Source: Hyphomonadaceae bacterium
Lineage (GTDB): Bacteria > Pseudomonadota > Alphaproteobacteria > Caulobacterales > Hyphomonadaceae
DNA length: 64,000 nucleotides
Direction: 5' to 3'
Assembly: GCA_024743315.1 (NCBI GenBank)
Contig: JANSWU010000001.1
Coordinates: forward strand, 1 to 64,000
This document shows, in pieces, positions 7,706 to 16,195 of the stretch (within the stretch, counting starts at the first letter, position 1; every line of letters begins with the position of its first letter). The position numbers were made by a program, and so were the translations under genes. Under the pieces are notes generated by a model. That model was not told the DNA's origin. It saw nothing but the letters and a program-made list of their open reading frames with translations, and did not search any database.

Positions 7706-8719
7706 TCAGCGGTCAGAATCCATCTCTCTGATCCAGGCCTCGATCAAGGCGACCCCCTCGTCATGGATCAGCGCCCGGCCGAGTTCAGGCATTGCCACAC
7801 CTGCTTCAGCCGAGGCCATACGATAAGCCAGAATAGACTGCTCTGGGTCACCCGGCTCGATCACGACGAGAGCACTGCCTGAGCCTCGACCGGCAGCTGT
7901 CGGATGTTTACCGACTCCCAACTTCACCGCGTCCTCGATTTCCCAATCGAGCCAGAGCCCGGAATTCGAGGCCGAGCCGCTTGCCTTATGACAATGCGCA
8001 CAATTGATATCGAGATAGGCGCGCGCTTGCTCGGTCAGCGATGCGTTCGGGTCAAACGCCTGTGCCATTCTAGGCGGTGCGACAGGCACATCGCTCAGCC
8101 ACCCACGCTCAGCCCAATCAGCAATCTGGTTCACGCCCTGCGGTCCGGGGTGATTGAGATTGCGCACTTTCGGCCCGATCGGGCTAACCGCGTCGCCATT
8201 TTGGTGGCAGGTCTTGCACTGGTTCTTGTTCGGGACCGCATAGGTAAAACCGGGCGCATCCTTCGCCGCGAGCCCGGCCGCGATTTCGATCCGCTTGCCA
8301 ACCGGGGCATAGATCGCTTCGGTCTGCTCTGTGTTCCAAACATAAGGTAGAGCTTCCCAGCCATCTGCTTTGTGGATCAAGAGCCGGGTCTCAAGATAGC
8401 GATCGCCATAAGCGAAGGTTTTCACCAAAACCGAACCAACTGGAAACGCCAGGACATCAGACTCGGTATACCCGACCCGCGTGCCCGCCGGCACATAAGC
8501 ATAGCGATGTTTGTCCGTGTGATCGGAAAACAGCGGATTGATCAGGTCATATTTAAGCACGCCATCCACGGGCACGCGCCCGGTGGGGTCCATAAACAAT
8601 CCATAATCCGACAGGGCCGGTGCAGGCTTGTCGGCTAGAATGGTTTCGAGATCAGGCAAAGGCGCGCGGCCACACGCGGCAAGGACCACGGTGAGCGCGC
8701 CGATAAGGATCCGCTTCAT
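7706..8719 (-). CDS. Diheme c-type cytochrome lipoprotein, HNE_0200/SO2930 family
   Basis: A 337-residue lipoprotein (lipobox VLAAC, Cys16) with two CxxCH heme sites, CKTCH (about residue 178) and CAHCH (about 238), in a C-terminal cytochrome region. The N-terminal part (LSDYGLFMDPTGRVPVDGVLKYDLINPLFSDHTDKHRY) is the diagnostic region of the conserved family named after Hyphomonas HNE_0200 and Shewanella SO2930. In that family the gene is typically paired with a parallel beta-helix protein, as here: the upstream gene's TGA overlaps this ATG (ATGA). The electron-transfer partner is not known. Confidence 0.88.
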   Translation of the reverse strand: MKRILIGALTVVLAACGRAPLPDLETILADKPAPALSDYGLFMDPTGRVPVDGVLKYDLINPLFSDHTDKHRYAYVPAGTRVGYTESDVLAFPVGSVLVKTFAYGDRYLETRLLIHKADGWEALPYVWNTEQTEAIYAPVGKRIEIAAGLAAKDAPGFTYAVPNKNQCKTCHQNGDAVSPIGPKVRNLNHPGPQGVNQIADWAERGWLSDVPVAPPRMAQAFDPNASLTEQARAYLDINCAHCHKASGSASNSGLWLDWEIEDAVKLGVGKHPTAAGRGSGSALVVIEPGDPEQSILAYRMASAEAGVAMPELGRALIHDEGVALIEAWIREMDSDR

Positions 8720-9948
8720 TCGCTGTGCGAGAGCGTCACCGCCTGTAAACGCTCTCCTGGCGTGCCATTCGGGCGCTCATCGCTCGGCGACAGATTGCTG
8801 GGGTCGAGCGGATAGGCCCCAAGCCCGAGACTGACATAGCTGACAGATTCCGGCTCATCGATCACGAGATTTAGGTCGACTGGATCTTTGTCATGCCAGC
8901 GATCCACACCATCCGCGACAATATCGGGCAGGCTCCCGCCCATTAGCATGGCGAGCATTTGCAGATCGCCCTGCGGCTCATACCCGCCATTCTCATACGT
9001 GTTGCCTGTGATCAGGACATTGCGCACAAGCGGATTGTAACGCTCGTCTTCAAATTCCGGCGAATAGGCGACCAGCAAGACGTGCGCCGTGCGATTGTCG
9101 GTCAGCTCATTGCCGAATATTTCGACCTTGTCATTGGCCTGGACGATGATCCCGGTGCCGGACGGGACGCTCGCGACGATGTTTCCTGGCGGGGCAAAAT
9201 TGCGGGTATTGTTGTCAAAGATCCGATTGTTGAAGAGTCGGGTGGAATTGCCGCCGACTTTCGGCAGGTCGGGCAAATCAAAGACCAGAAGCCCGCCGGC
9301 ATTTTTCGTTACGACATTATTATAGACGTCAGCGCGGGTGGAGTTTTCGATCTCGATCCCGGCGACATTATACTCGGCAACATTGTCTCGAACGATAATA
9401 TTGTCGGACTGACCAACATAGATGCCCGCATCAGACGCCGCGCGCACAGTCACCCGCTCGACCAGGATGTCGGTGCTCTCCACCGGGTAGACGCCATACG
9501 CGCCATTATTTTCATCCGGCCCGCCGGACCATTCGACCGTCAGGTCGCGGTAAATGATCCGATCAGCGCCTTTTGATTTGATACCGTCACCTTTGGTGTC
9601 GCGCATCGTAAACCCTTCAACAATCACGTCATCGGAGGTGATGAGCAGGCCCTCGCCCGCGCCTTGCTGCCCGGAAAAGTCGAGAATTGTCTTGTCCTGA
9701 CCGGCGCCCCGGATGGTGACGCCATTCACGTCAAGCGACAGGCCATCTACGAGTTCAATCGTGCCCTCGGGCAGCTCAACAATGCCGCCTTCTTCAACTT
9801 CAATGAGCAAAGCCTGCAAGGCGGTGGCATCCAGCACATCTGGCGTCTGCGCAGCGTCTATAGGTGCGGGTGTATCGGTTTCATTCCCAGATCCACAAGC
9901 TGTCAGGAGCGTTAGCCCCATTGCGCTTATCATGGCCCGTTTCAGCAT
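8716..9948 (-). CDS. Parallel beta-helix repeat lipoprotein
   Basis: A 410-residue lipoprotein (lipobox LLTAC, Cys18). Right-handed parallel beta-helix repeats run through most of the chain (ITSDDVIVEGFTMRDTKGDGI, NIIVRDNVAEYNVAGIEIENS, NNVVTKNAGGLLVFD), as in pectate lyase-like or NosD/CASH domains. It pairs with the diheme cytochrome gene, as the two families do in Shewanella and Hyphomonas. The start at 9948 is set by GGGAGGA 5 bases upstream and by the lipoprotein signal; an upstream in-frame extension to 10080 is not supported. Presumably periplasmic or outer-membrane bound; substrate unknown. Confidence 0.87.
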   Translation of the reverse strand: MLKRAMISAMGLTLLTACGSGNETDTPAPIDAAQTPDVLDATALQALLIEVEEGGIVELPEGTIELVDGLSLDVNGVTIRGAGQDKTILDFSGQQGAGEGLLITSDDVIVEGFTMRDTKGDGIKSKGADRIIYRDLTVEWSGGPDENNGAYGVYPVESTDILVERVTVRAASDAGIYVGQSDNIIVRDNVAEYNVAGIEIENSTRADVYNNVVTKNAGGLLVFDLPDLPKVGGNSTRLFNNRIFDNNTRNFAPPGNIVASVPSGTGIIVQANDKVEIFGNELTDNRTAHVLLVAYSPEFEDERYNPLVRNVLITGNTYENGGYEPQGDLQMLAMLMGGSLPDIVADGVDRWHDKDPVDLNLVIDEPESVSYVSLGLGAYPLDPSNLSPSDERPNGTPGERLQAVTLSHSE

Positions 9949-10157
9949 GACATTCCTCCCCGTCTGCCGATTTTGTGACGCCAGTGTCATCGTTTTGACG
10001 CGGGCTGGCAAGCCTCGTTTCGAATTCTGAAAAAGTTCAATCCTTGCCAAGCCAGGCGTGACGCGCCACAAAATTTCCATAGCTCTGACAGAAACGTCAT
10101 GTGGTGTTCATGTCACACCGCGTTATATGTCGGAACAACGTAGAGTGGAGCTCCCAC

Positions 10158-10730
10158 ATGATTCGAATGCTCGCCCTTGCCGGACTGGCTACTCTGAGCT
10201 TTTGCTTTTCTGCCCAGGCACAAGTCGAGGATGATGAACTCGTTCTGTTGCCGGGTCAGGGCGAAGTGCGAAACCCTGCCCTGCGCGAACGGGCAAAAGC
10301 CGACCGGTTGAAGCCAGGTGCCGGACTGCTCCTGACCTTCGATCAGGATGAAGATGGACGGATTAGTGCGGGCGAAATTGACGCCGGCATTCCGATCGCA
10401 TTTCGCAGTGCGGACAGCAATGCGGATGGCTATCTGACCGCCCTGGAGCAGCAAGACTGGGCCGCCAGCCTGCCAACCCGCGATGACAGTCTCGCCAACC
10501 CCTTCCGGTTTGATCCCAATCTCGATCGGCGGGTTGATTTGGACGAGTTCACCCTGGTGATCAGCAATCTCGGCCTTGATTATGCCGATGAATCCAGTGG
10601 CGACATTCTGGTTGCGGACCTGAAGGCCCCCCAGTCGAAAAGAGACGATCGGCGCGATCGATTCGAAGAGATCTCGCGCCCGCGCCAAGGCGAGCGCAAT
10701 CCCAACCGGCGGAACCAGTCGGCCAACTAA
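10158..10730 (+). CDS. Secreted EF-hand protein
   Basis: A 190-residue protein with a signal peptide (MIRMLALAGLATL...SAQA) and three EF-hand loops: DQDEDGRISAGE and DSNADGYLTALE are canonical Ca2+ loops, while DPNLDRRVDLDE has lost the central Gly. The C-terminus is basic and disordered (RQGERNPNRRNQSAN). It probably binds calcium in the periplasm; no enzymatic domain is visible. The start at 10158 has GGAG 8 bases upstream. Its stop codon overlaps the stop of the convergent DUF4287 gene by 4 bases. Confidence 0.8.
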   Translation: MIRMLALAGLATLSFCFSAQAQVEDDELVLLPGQGEVRNPALRERAKADRLKPGAGLLLTFDQDEDGRISAGEIDAGIPIAFRSADSNADGYLTALEQQDWAASLPTRDDSLANPFRFDPNLDRRVDLDEFTLVISNLGLDYADESSGDILVADLKAPQSKRDDRRDRFEEISRPRQGERNPNRRNQSAN

Positions 10731-11275
10731 CCGGCGCGTTCAAAAGCTTGCTTGAGCCAGTCTTTGGTCTCGGCGTCGAATTCATCCAGGCTGGTCAGTC
10801 TGATCTTGTGCGTGCACATGCCCGTCATCGCTTCCAATCGCCCTTGCGGCTCGACCCCTTTGAGATTGAGGCCAAGATCGATGCGGGTTTTGGTGCTTGG
10901 TTGAATAAGCGCAAATTGCTTTTTCCGGCGCAGGCTGACACTGGTCTTTTTGGGGGCGATTTCGAGCTCGGTTCCAAACCCTTTTACATGTGAGACGATC
11001 GCATCATGGATCGGCTTTAATCCCTCTTTGCCCTGATATTGATTAGTGACAAGGTCTTCGTCACTGACATCAAGATTCCCAATACATTTCTGTGCGATCA
11101 GATTGGCAAAGCCGTGACTGACGCCATGCTCGCCCTTGAGCAATTTCATGATCTCGCCATGCTTGACCGCACCGCTTGCCGCAACGATCGTCTGCCAGTC
11201 CCCCAGTGCCTTACCGGTTTTATCCGGCATATTGTCGATCATGGTCTGCGCCAGCTCTTCCGGTGATTTCGCCAT
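10727..11275 (-). CDS. DUF4287/DUF5655 domain protein
   Basis: A 182-residue cytoplasmic protein. Residues 1-65 are DUF4287 (TGKALGDWQTIVAASGAVKHGEIMKLLKGEHGVSHGFAN) and about 85-180 DUF5655 (IAPKKTSVSLRRKKQFALIQPS, then TRIDLGLNLKG). Both are conserved domains of unknown function often fused as here. The start has GGAGGGATAGTC just upstream and lies 2 bp after the SRPBCC stop, so it is the last gene of an ArsR-SRPBCC-DUF4287 operon, hinting at the same stress or ligand response. Confidence 0.85.
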   Translation of the reverse strand: MAKSPEELAQTMIDNMPDKTGKALGDWQTIVAASGAVKHGEIMKLLKGEHGVSHGFANLIAQKCIGNLDVSDEDLVTNQYQGKEGLKPIHDAIVSHVKGFGTELEIAPKKTSVSLRRKKQFALIQPSTKTRIDLGLNLKGVEPQGRLEAMTGMCTHKIRLTSLDEFDAETKDWLKQAFERAG

Positions 11276-11277
11276 GA

Positions 11278-11844
11278 CTATCCCTCCTTTACCAATGTCA
11301 GGTTTTCGGATCCCGGCTCTAATGGCCAGTTTTCGATCCGTTGTTCTTTCTTAGACATCATGGCGACGATTGGCGACATCACCGTCACCATGGTTCCGCT
11401 AAAGGCCGGCTTTCCCTTTTCCGCCAGGGATTTGAGGTTCTTGGCAATGAAGTCCTGAGCGCCGATCATCTGCTTGTGCAGATCGCTGCCCTCAATGGCG
11501 CCTTCGATGATCAGATCAAACTGCGTCCCGCCATCCTTCTCGCGCAATTCATAAGTGACCTGGCACGGATCATCCTTGAGATTGGTCATCTTGAACGTGT
11601 GGCTGTAGCGATAAGGTGGCTCGAAGGCGAGCACTTCGCCGACCACCATCGCGATCTTGCGATTGGGATGGACCATGCGCATACGCACGCCAGGCTTCAA
11701 CCCGTCTGCGGTGTCGCAAATGGCACCGAAGAAGAAGGGAAGTGGTTTATCCGTCGCGACCAGGATCGACCAGACCGTCTCGATCGGGGCCTCAATATAC
11801 GTGCGGTGCACGGATTTCTTCGCGTATTTTGGTGTTTCAGTCAT
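11278..11844 (-). CDS. SRPBCC family (AHSA1/START-like) protein
   Basis: A 188-residue protein of the Bet v1-like/SRPBCC fold: TYIEAPIETVWSILVATDKPLPFFFG, then GLKPGVRMRM and VVGEVLAFEPPYRYSHTF, with the long C-terminal helix (MIGAQDFIAKNLKSLAEKGKPAFSG). Such proteins bind hydrophobic ligands and are very often encoded just downstream of an ArsR regulator. The start at 11844 (GGAGG 9 bases upstream) lies inside the end of the arsR-type gene, giving an 8-bp overlap. The ligand is unknown. Confidence 0.82.
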   Translation of the reverse strand: MTETPKYAKKSVHRTYIEAPIETVWSILVATDKPLPFFFGAICDTADGLKPGVRMRMVHPNRKIAMVVGEVLAFEPPYRYSHTFKMTNLKDDPCQVTYELREKDGGTQFDLIIEGAIEGSDLHKQMIGAQDFIAKNLKSLAEKGKPAFSGTMVTVMSPIVAMMSKKEQRIENWPLEPGSENLTLVKEG

Positions 11845-12205
11845 GCTCCCCATCCTCCTTTGGAACTGTATTGGTTCTGGCGACATGCTCAGCCGCTTGT
11901 TTGATGAAACTCAGGCGGTCTGCCCAATAGGCGCTGAATCCATCGATCCAGCGCTCATGGATCGCCTGGATTGGCATCGCATTGAGATAGAGACGACGCG
12001 AGCGACCATCCTTTTGGCTGACCAGCAGGCTCGCCTCCTCGAGGACTTTTAAATGGTTCATGATCGCGATGCGGCTGACATCAAACGCCTTGGCCAATTC
12101 GCCAACGCTTTGACCGGGTTTGTCCCGCACGAGATCGAGAATCCGCCGGCGGGTTTGATGCGCCAATGCGTGAAAGACCAAGTCCATATCGTCATTAGTA
12201 ATCAT
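11837..12205 (-). CDS. ArsR-family winged-helix repressor
   Basis: A 122-residue ArsR/SmtB-type regulator: LVFHALAHQTRRRILDLV, then the recognition helix region SVGELAKAFDVSRIAIMNHLKVLEEASLLVSQKDGRSRRLYLN. No Cys cluster for metals is present, so it belongs to the SRPBCC-linked subgroup whose ligand is not a metal ion. It heads the three-gene operon. A perfect 20-bp palindrome covers its start codon and ribosome-binding region, consistent with autorepression. Confidence 0.9.
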   Translation of the reverse strand: MITNDDMDLVFHALAHQTRRRILDLVRDKPGQSVGELAKAFDVSRIAIMNHLKVLEEASLLVSQKDGRSRRLYLNAMPIQAIHERWIDGFSAYWADRLSFIKQAAEHVARTNTVPKEDGEHD

Positions 12206-12223
12206 GTAATTACCTAATTACAT
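12204..12223. promoter_or_regulatory. Palindromic operator at the arsR-type start codon
   Basis: ATGTAATTACCTAATTACAT: two perfect 9-bp half-sites with a 2-bp centre. One end includes two bases of the start codon of the ArsR-family gene, so a bound repressor would cover both the ribosome site (AGGT) and the initiation region. The binding protein is inferred to be the adjacent ArsR. Confidence 0.75.
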
Positions 12224-12300
12224 ATGAGCACTTGAGTCAAGCACGTGCGCGGCTCGGACGATAACACCTTGATTAATTTGAAGTTATTGGGGTCAGTCGA

Positions 12301-12504
12301 CTAAAAATCGACGGCTCGACCCGCTTTTTCCCAATCGCCATAGCGCACGCGTTCTTCTTTGGGACCACCCTTTTCAGCGCTTCTCTGGGCTTCCAATTCT
12401 TGCTCTTTGGCTTCCTGGGCCGCACGGCGTTGTTCGGCTTCCGCCAAGGCGCGCTGCGCTGCCGGTGTCAGAGATTTATTCGTGACGTTTTTTTCATCTG
12501 ACAT
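12301..12504 (-). CDS. DUF1674 protein (succinate dehydrogenase assembly factor 4 family)
   Basis: A 67-residue, highly charged protein ending in the family signature PKEERVRYGDWEKAGRAVDF. DUF1674 is the SdhAF4 family; eukaryotic members bind the flavinylated SDHA subunit and protect it before complex II assembly. The start MSDEKN (12504) is preferred over an ATG 33 bases upstream because the extension is not family-like. It is divergent from htpX and rsmB, a neighbourhood often seen in Alphaproteobacteria. Confidence 0.85.
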   Translation of the reverse strand: MSDEKNVTNKSLTPAAQRALAEAEQRRAAQEAKEQELEAQRSAEKGGPKEERVRYGDWEKAGRAVDF

Positions 12505-12596
12505 GAACAAGACTCCCGGATCTGTTAACCAATACATATATCTTCTGCGTCAAAGACGTATGTCTTCAACTGTCAGGTGCAAGGAGCAACGCCAAT

Positions 12597-13493
12597 ATGG
12601 GCACTGCAAAGACGTTCATGCTACTCGCCGCAATGACGGCCCTGTTTATGGCCGTCGGATACTTGGTTGGCGGTCCCATGGGTATGGGAATTGCCTTCGT
12701 CATTGCGGGCGGCTTGAATCTGTTTTCCTACTGGAATGCCGACAAGATTGTCCTGCGCATGCAAGGCGCAAGGGAGGTCGATGATCGCGATCCCAGCCCG
12801 GTCATCCGCACCTTCGTCCAGGATACCAAAGCCCTGGCCAAATCGGCAGGCATGCCCGAGCCGAAGATTTACATCATTGATACCCAGCAACCGAACGCCT
12901 TTGCGACAGGGCGCGATCCGCACAATGCGGCCGTCGCTGCCACCACTGGTTTGCTCAGCATACTCTCACGTGAAGAAACCGCAGGCGTGATGGCCCACGA
13001 GCTGGCGCACGTGCAAAACCGCGACACGCTGACCATGACGGTGACTGCAACCATTGCTGGTGCCATCGGCATGCTCGCTAATTTCGCCCTGTTTTTCACC
13101 AATCGGGAGCGCGGTGGCATGCTCACCGGCCTCGCCGTGATGATCTTCGCGCCCATGGCCGCGGCGCTTGTTCAAATGGCGATCAGCCGATCGCGCGAAT
13201 ACGAGGCTGACAAACGCGGTGCCGAAATCTGTGGCAATCCACTCTGGCTCGCCTCGGCTCTCGCCAAGATTGATCGCGGCGCGCGCGCCACGATTAATCG
13301 CCGCGCCGAAGCAAACCCCGCCATGGCGCATATGTACATTATGAACCCCCTTGCCGGTCGTCGTGGCGATAACCTGTTCTCGACCCATCCCGCGACGCAA
13401 AACCGGATTGAAGCGCTACAGCGCCTGGCCGCAGAAATGGGCGTTCAGTCCGATGCTGCCCAACCGCGACGCGCCGCCGGTCCGTGGGGATAA
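12597..13493 (+). CDS. htpX: Zinc metalloprotease HtpX
   Basis: A 298-residue inner-membrane M48 protease that degrades misfolded membrane proteins. Two N-terminal membrane helices (about 5-24 and 29-46), the zinc motif HELAH (134-138) with catalytic Glu135, two further helices (about 147-190) and the downstream zinc-ligand Glu in [13 protein letters not shown] are all present. Length is normal. AAGGAG lies 10 bases before the ATG. It is followed by rsmB. Confidence 0.95.
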   Translation: MGTAKTFMLLAAMTALFMAVGYLVGGPMGMGIAFVIAGGLNLFSYWNADKIVLRMQGAREVDDRDPSPVIRTFVQDTKALAKSAGMPEPKIYIIDTQQPNAFATGRDPHNAAVAATTGLLSILSREETAGVMAHELAHVQNRDTLTMTVTATIAGAIGMLANFALFFTNRERGGMLTGLAVMIFAPMAAALVQMAISRSREYEADKRGAEICGNPLWLASALAKIDRGARATINRRAEANPAMAHMYIMNPLAGRRGDNLFSTHPATQNRIEALQRLAAEMGVQSDAAQPRRAAGPWG

Positions 13494-13526
13494 ACTACGC
13501 TTGTTAAACCTGAGAGATTTCATCGA

Positions 13527-14807
13527 ATGAGCGGCGCCAAAGCACGTCTCGCGGCAGCCGAGCTGTTGATGACCGTCCTGGAAGAGCGGCGAACACTGGA
13601 TGAGGCACTGGCCTCAACCCAAAGCTTTGACGCGCTGAGCGGTCCGGATCGCGGGTTCGCGCGGGCCATGGCCAGCGCTGCTTTGCGGCATCTCGGCCGG
13701 ATCGACCTCGGACTGGCGCCGTTCCTGGATCGCCCGCTTGAAACAGCCACCCCGCCATCGCGGGCGCTGCTAAGAATTGGCGCAGCTCAAGCCTGGCTTC
13801 TGGACACCCCCGATCACGCCGTCGTCGGGGAGACCGTCGCCGCTGCCAAAATCTGGCCGCGCGCCCAACGCGCCACGGGGTTTTTAAACGCGGTCCTGCG
13901 CAAAGTTGTCGCCAATCGCAAAGCCTTTGACGCCGCCCCGATCGAAGCCAATTGGCCGACATGGTTGCGAACGATCACCGCGCAAGGTCTTGGCGCGAAA
14001 GCTGCGGCAAGTCTGGCATTAGCGCAAACCGAAACGCCCGCCACCTATCTGACGCCCAAAAACGGCGACGCGGAAGCCCTGGCGCGCGCGGTTGAAGGCG
14101 AGGTCATTGCAGGCCACTCTGTGCAAGTGTCATCCACCCAAATCGAGGCCTTAGCGGGCTATGAGACGGGCGATTGGTGGGTGCAGGATATTGCCGCCAC
14201 CCTGCCTGCGCGATTGTTGGCGGCAAAAGCCGAGGAAACGGTGCTCGACATTTGCGCGGCGCCAGGCGGTAAGACGATGCAGCTAGCCGCGACCGGAGCG
14301 GCCGTGACCGCGATCGACCGCTCCAAGCCGCGGCTTAAACGGTTGAAGCAGAATCTCTGGCGCACCGGGTTTCATGGCAAGGTCGAAACCGTCCTTGCAG
14401 ATGCGGTAGAGTGGCGACCGCCAGTACCGGTCGACAAGATCCTTTTGGATGCGCCCTGCTCTGCGCTTGGAACGCTTCGCCGTCATCCTGAAGGGGCGTG
14501 GATCAAGTCCGCCGCCGATGTGGCGCGCTTTCCCGATATTCAGGAGCGCCTGCTTCGCGCCAGCCTTGAGATGCTGAAGCCCGGTGGCGCCCTGGTCTAT
14601 TGCGTCTGCTCGCCCCTACCAAATGAAGGCGTGGACATTGTCAGCCACGTTCTCGCTGAGATACCGGTGTCGCGACAGCCAATAAAACCTGAGGAAGTCC
14701 AAGGGTTTGAAAGCACGATCAATGCCCTTGGGGATGTGTTAACCCTTCCAAATGGTGAATTCGGGCATGATGCTTTTTACATTGCTCGCCTAAAACGCGA
14801 TTTCTAA
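13527..14807 (+). CDS. rsmB: 16S rRNA m5C methyltransferase (RsmB/Fmu family)
   Basis: A 426-residue RsmB: N-terminal NusB-like RNA-binding domain (about 1-130) and C-terminal Rossmann methyltransferase with the SAM loop DICAAPGGKTMQLA, motif IV DAPCSALGTLRRHP and motif VI YCVCSPLPNEG. The two Cys residues of PC and VCS are the general-base and nucleophilic cysteines of RNA m5C methylases. It methylates C967 of 16S rRNA. It lies 33 bp after htpX on the same strand. Confidence 0.93.
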   Translation: MSGAKARLAAAELLMTVLEERRTLDEALASTQSFDALSGPDRGFARAMASAALRHLGRIDLGLAPFLDRPLETATPPSRALLRIGAAQAWLLDTPDHAVVGETVAAAKIWPRAQRATGFLNAVLRKVVANRKAFDAAPIEANWPTWLRTITAQGLGAKAAASLALAQTETPATYLTPKNGDAEALARAVEGEVIAGHSVQVSSTQIEALAGYETGDWWVQDIAATLPARLLAAKAEETVLDICAAPGGKTMQLAATGAAVTAIDRSKPRLKRLKQNLWRTGFHGKVETVLADAVEWRPPVPVDKILLDAPCSALGTLRRHPEGAWIKSAADVARFPDIQERLLRASLEMLKPGGALVYCVCSPLPNEGVDIVSHVLAEIPVSRQPIKPEEVQGFESTINALGDVLTLPNGEFGHDAFYIARLKRDF

Positions 14808-14927
14808 CACAAATGTCATAAAATCAGGCGGTTTTGCCCTAAACATGCCTCTTCAGGTTCATAAGGAGTTCACCTGCCGTCGCTCAAACTGGGCACAGTC
14901 TTATCCCGTGCATAAGGAGCACACTCA

Positions 14928-15434
14928 ATGACGACTCAAATTTCCGCCGTTCAGGCACCGAAAAAACTCATCGCTGGCGCATTCGCCGCCATGACCCTGG
15001 CTGTCGCAGGTTGCCAAAGCACTTCCGGCGCGAACACTGTGAGCTCAGGCTCTGTCGGCTACGCCATGACGGTCAAACCTGGCATCGTGACCAATGTCCG
15101 CGCCGTAACCATCAAACCGGATCGCTCAATCATCGGCACCGCGACCGGTGCTGTCCTGGGTGGGCTTGCTGGCTCTGAACTCGGTGGCGGCGACAAAGCG
15201 CAAACGGCTGGTGCCATTGGCGGCGCCGTCCTCGGCGGGATTGCTGGCAATATGATCGGCACCGCAGCGGGCACCAAACAAGGGATCGCTGTCACCGTCG
15301 AGTTTAATGATGGCAACGTCAAAGCCTTCGTTCAGCCAGCGGATACCAATATCCAGCCTGGTCAGCGCGTGAACGTCGAGTTCCGTGAAGACGGGGCCTA
15401 TGTGGTGCCGGTGCAATATGCGCCCGGATATTAA
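14928..15434 (+). CDS. Glycine-zipper 2TM outer-membrane lipoprotein (SlyB-like)
   Basis: A 168-residue lipoprotein (lipobox AVAGC, Cys29) with a double glycine-zipper hairpin (GTATGAVLGGLAGSELGGG then AGAIGGAVLGGIAGNMIGTAAG, about 72-114) and a C-terminal beta domain. This is the SlyB/Rickettsia 17-kDa antigen architecture. Such proteins help maintain outer-membrane integrity. The ATG has CATAAGGAG upstream; the same nonamer occurs again about 50 bp earlier. A strong terminator follows, so the gene is probably monocistronic. Confidence 0.87.
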   Translation: MTTQISAVQAPKKLIAGAFAAMTLAVAGCQSTSGANTVSSGSVGYAMTVKPGIVTNVRAVTIKPDRSIIGTATGAVLGGLAGSELGGGDKAQTAGAIGGAVLGGIAGNMIGTAAGTKQGIAVTVEFNDGNVKAFVQPADTNIQPGQRVNVEFREDGAYVVPVQYAPGY

Positions 15435-15463
15435 TCACGGACTGTTAAATCCGTAATCTGATC

Positions 15464-15500
15464 ACCGCCGTCAGCCTTGTGCTGGCGGCGGTTCCGTTTT
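15464..15500 (+). terminator. Rho-independent terminator after the glycine-zipper lipoprotein gene
   Basis: ACCGCCGTCAGC (15464-15475) pairs with GCTGGCGGCGGT (15481-15492) around a CTTGT loop with one G-T pair, followed by TCCGTTTT. It isolates the lipoprotein gene from rpe, whose start is 12 bp further on. Confidence 0.8.
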
Positions 15501-15511
15501 AGGCGTGCAGC

Positions 15512-16180
15512 ATGAGTGAGGTGTTGATTTCACCGTCGATTCTATCGGCGGATTTCGCAGAACTCGGCGCAGAAATTCGCCGAATCGATGAAGCCGGGGC
15601 CGACATGATCCATGTCGACGTCATGGATGGTCATTTTGTGCCGAACCTGACCTTTGGGCCGCCGGTCATCGAGAAACTCCGTCCGCATTCGGACAAGCCG
15701 TTTGACGTGCATCTGATGATTGCCCCTGTCGATCCCTACATAGACGATTTTGCCAAGGCAGGTGCGAATTTTCTGACTGTTCACCCGGAAGCCGGACCAC
15801 ACCTTCACCGGACCCTGCAAGCCATTCGCGCCGCTGGAATGAAGCCTGGCGTAGCGCTTAATCCCGGCACACCCGCCGAAATCGTCGACCCGGTCATTGA
15901 TGATATCGATCTCATTCTCGTCATGTCGGTAAATCCAGGTTTTGGCGGGCAGAGCTTTATTGAAAGCCAATTGCGGAAGATTGAGGTGCTGAGACAGAAA
16001 ATCGATGAGAGCGGCCGCGATATTATTCTCGAAGTCGATGGTGGCTTGAATCCTGAGACGGCGCCGCGCGCCATTGCCGCGGGCGTGACAGCGATTGTTG
16101 CAGGCTCCGCCGTGTTCCGCGGCGGTCCAAATCAATATGCCAAAAACATTTCAGACCTGCGCCTCGGGGCGACGATCTAG
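15512..16180 (+). CDS. rpe: Ribulose-phosphate 3-epimerase
   Basis: A 222-residue TIM-barrel enzyme interconverting ribulose-5-P and xylulose-5-P in the pentose phosphate pathway. Diagnostic motifs are intact: [10 protein letters not shown] at the N-terminus, [17 protein letters not shown] (metal-ligand His and catalytic Asp), [14 protein letters not shown] (phosphate loop), [10 protein letters not shown] and the final GSAVF. Length is normal. It begins 12 bp after the terminator and is followed 15 bp later by the heparinase-like gene on the same strand. Confidence 0.96.
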   Translation: MSEVLISPSILSADFAELGAEIRRIDEAGADMIHVDVMDGHFVPNLTFGPPVIEKLRPHSDKPFDVHLMIAPVDPYIDDFAKAGANFLTVHPEAGPHLHRTLQAIRAAGMKPGVALNPGTPAEIVDPVIDDIDLILVMSVNPGFGGQSFIESQLRKIEVLRQKIDESGRDIILEVDGGLNPETAPRAIAAGVTAIVAGSAVFRGGPNQYAKNISDLRLGATI

Positions 16181-16195
16181 GATCGCCTTTAAGCC

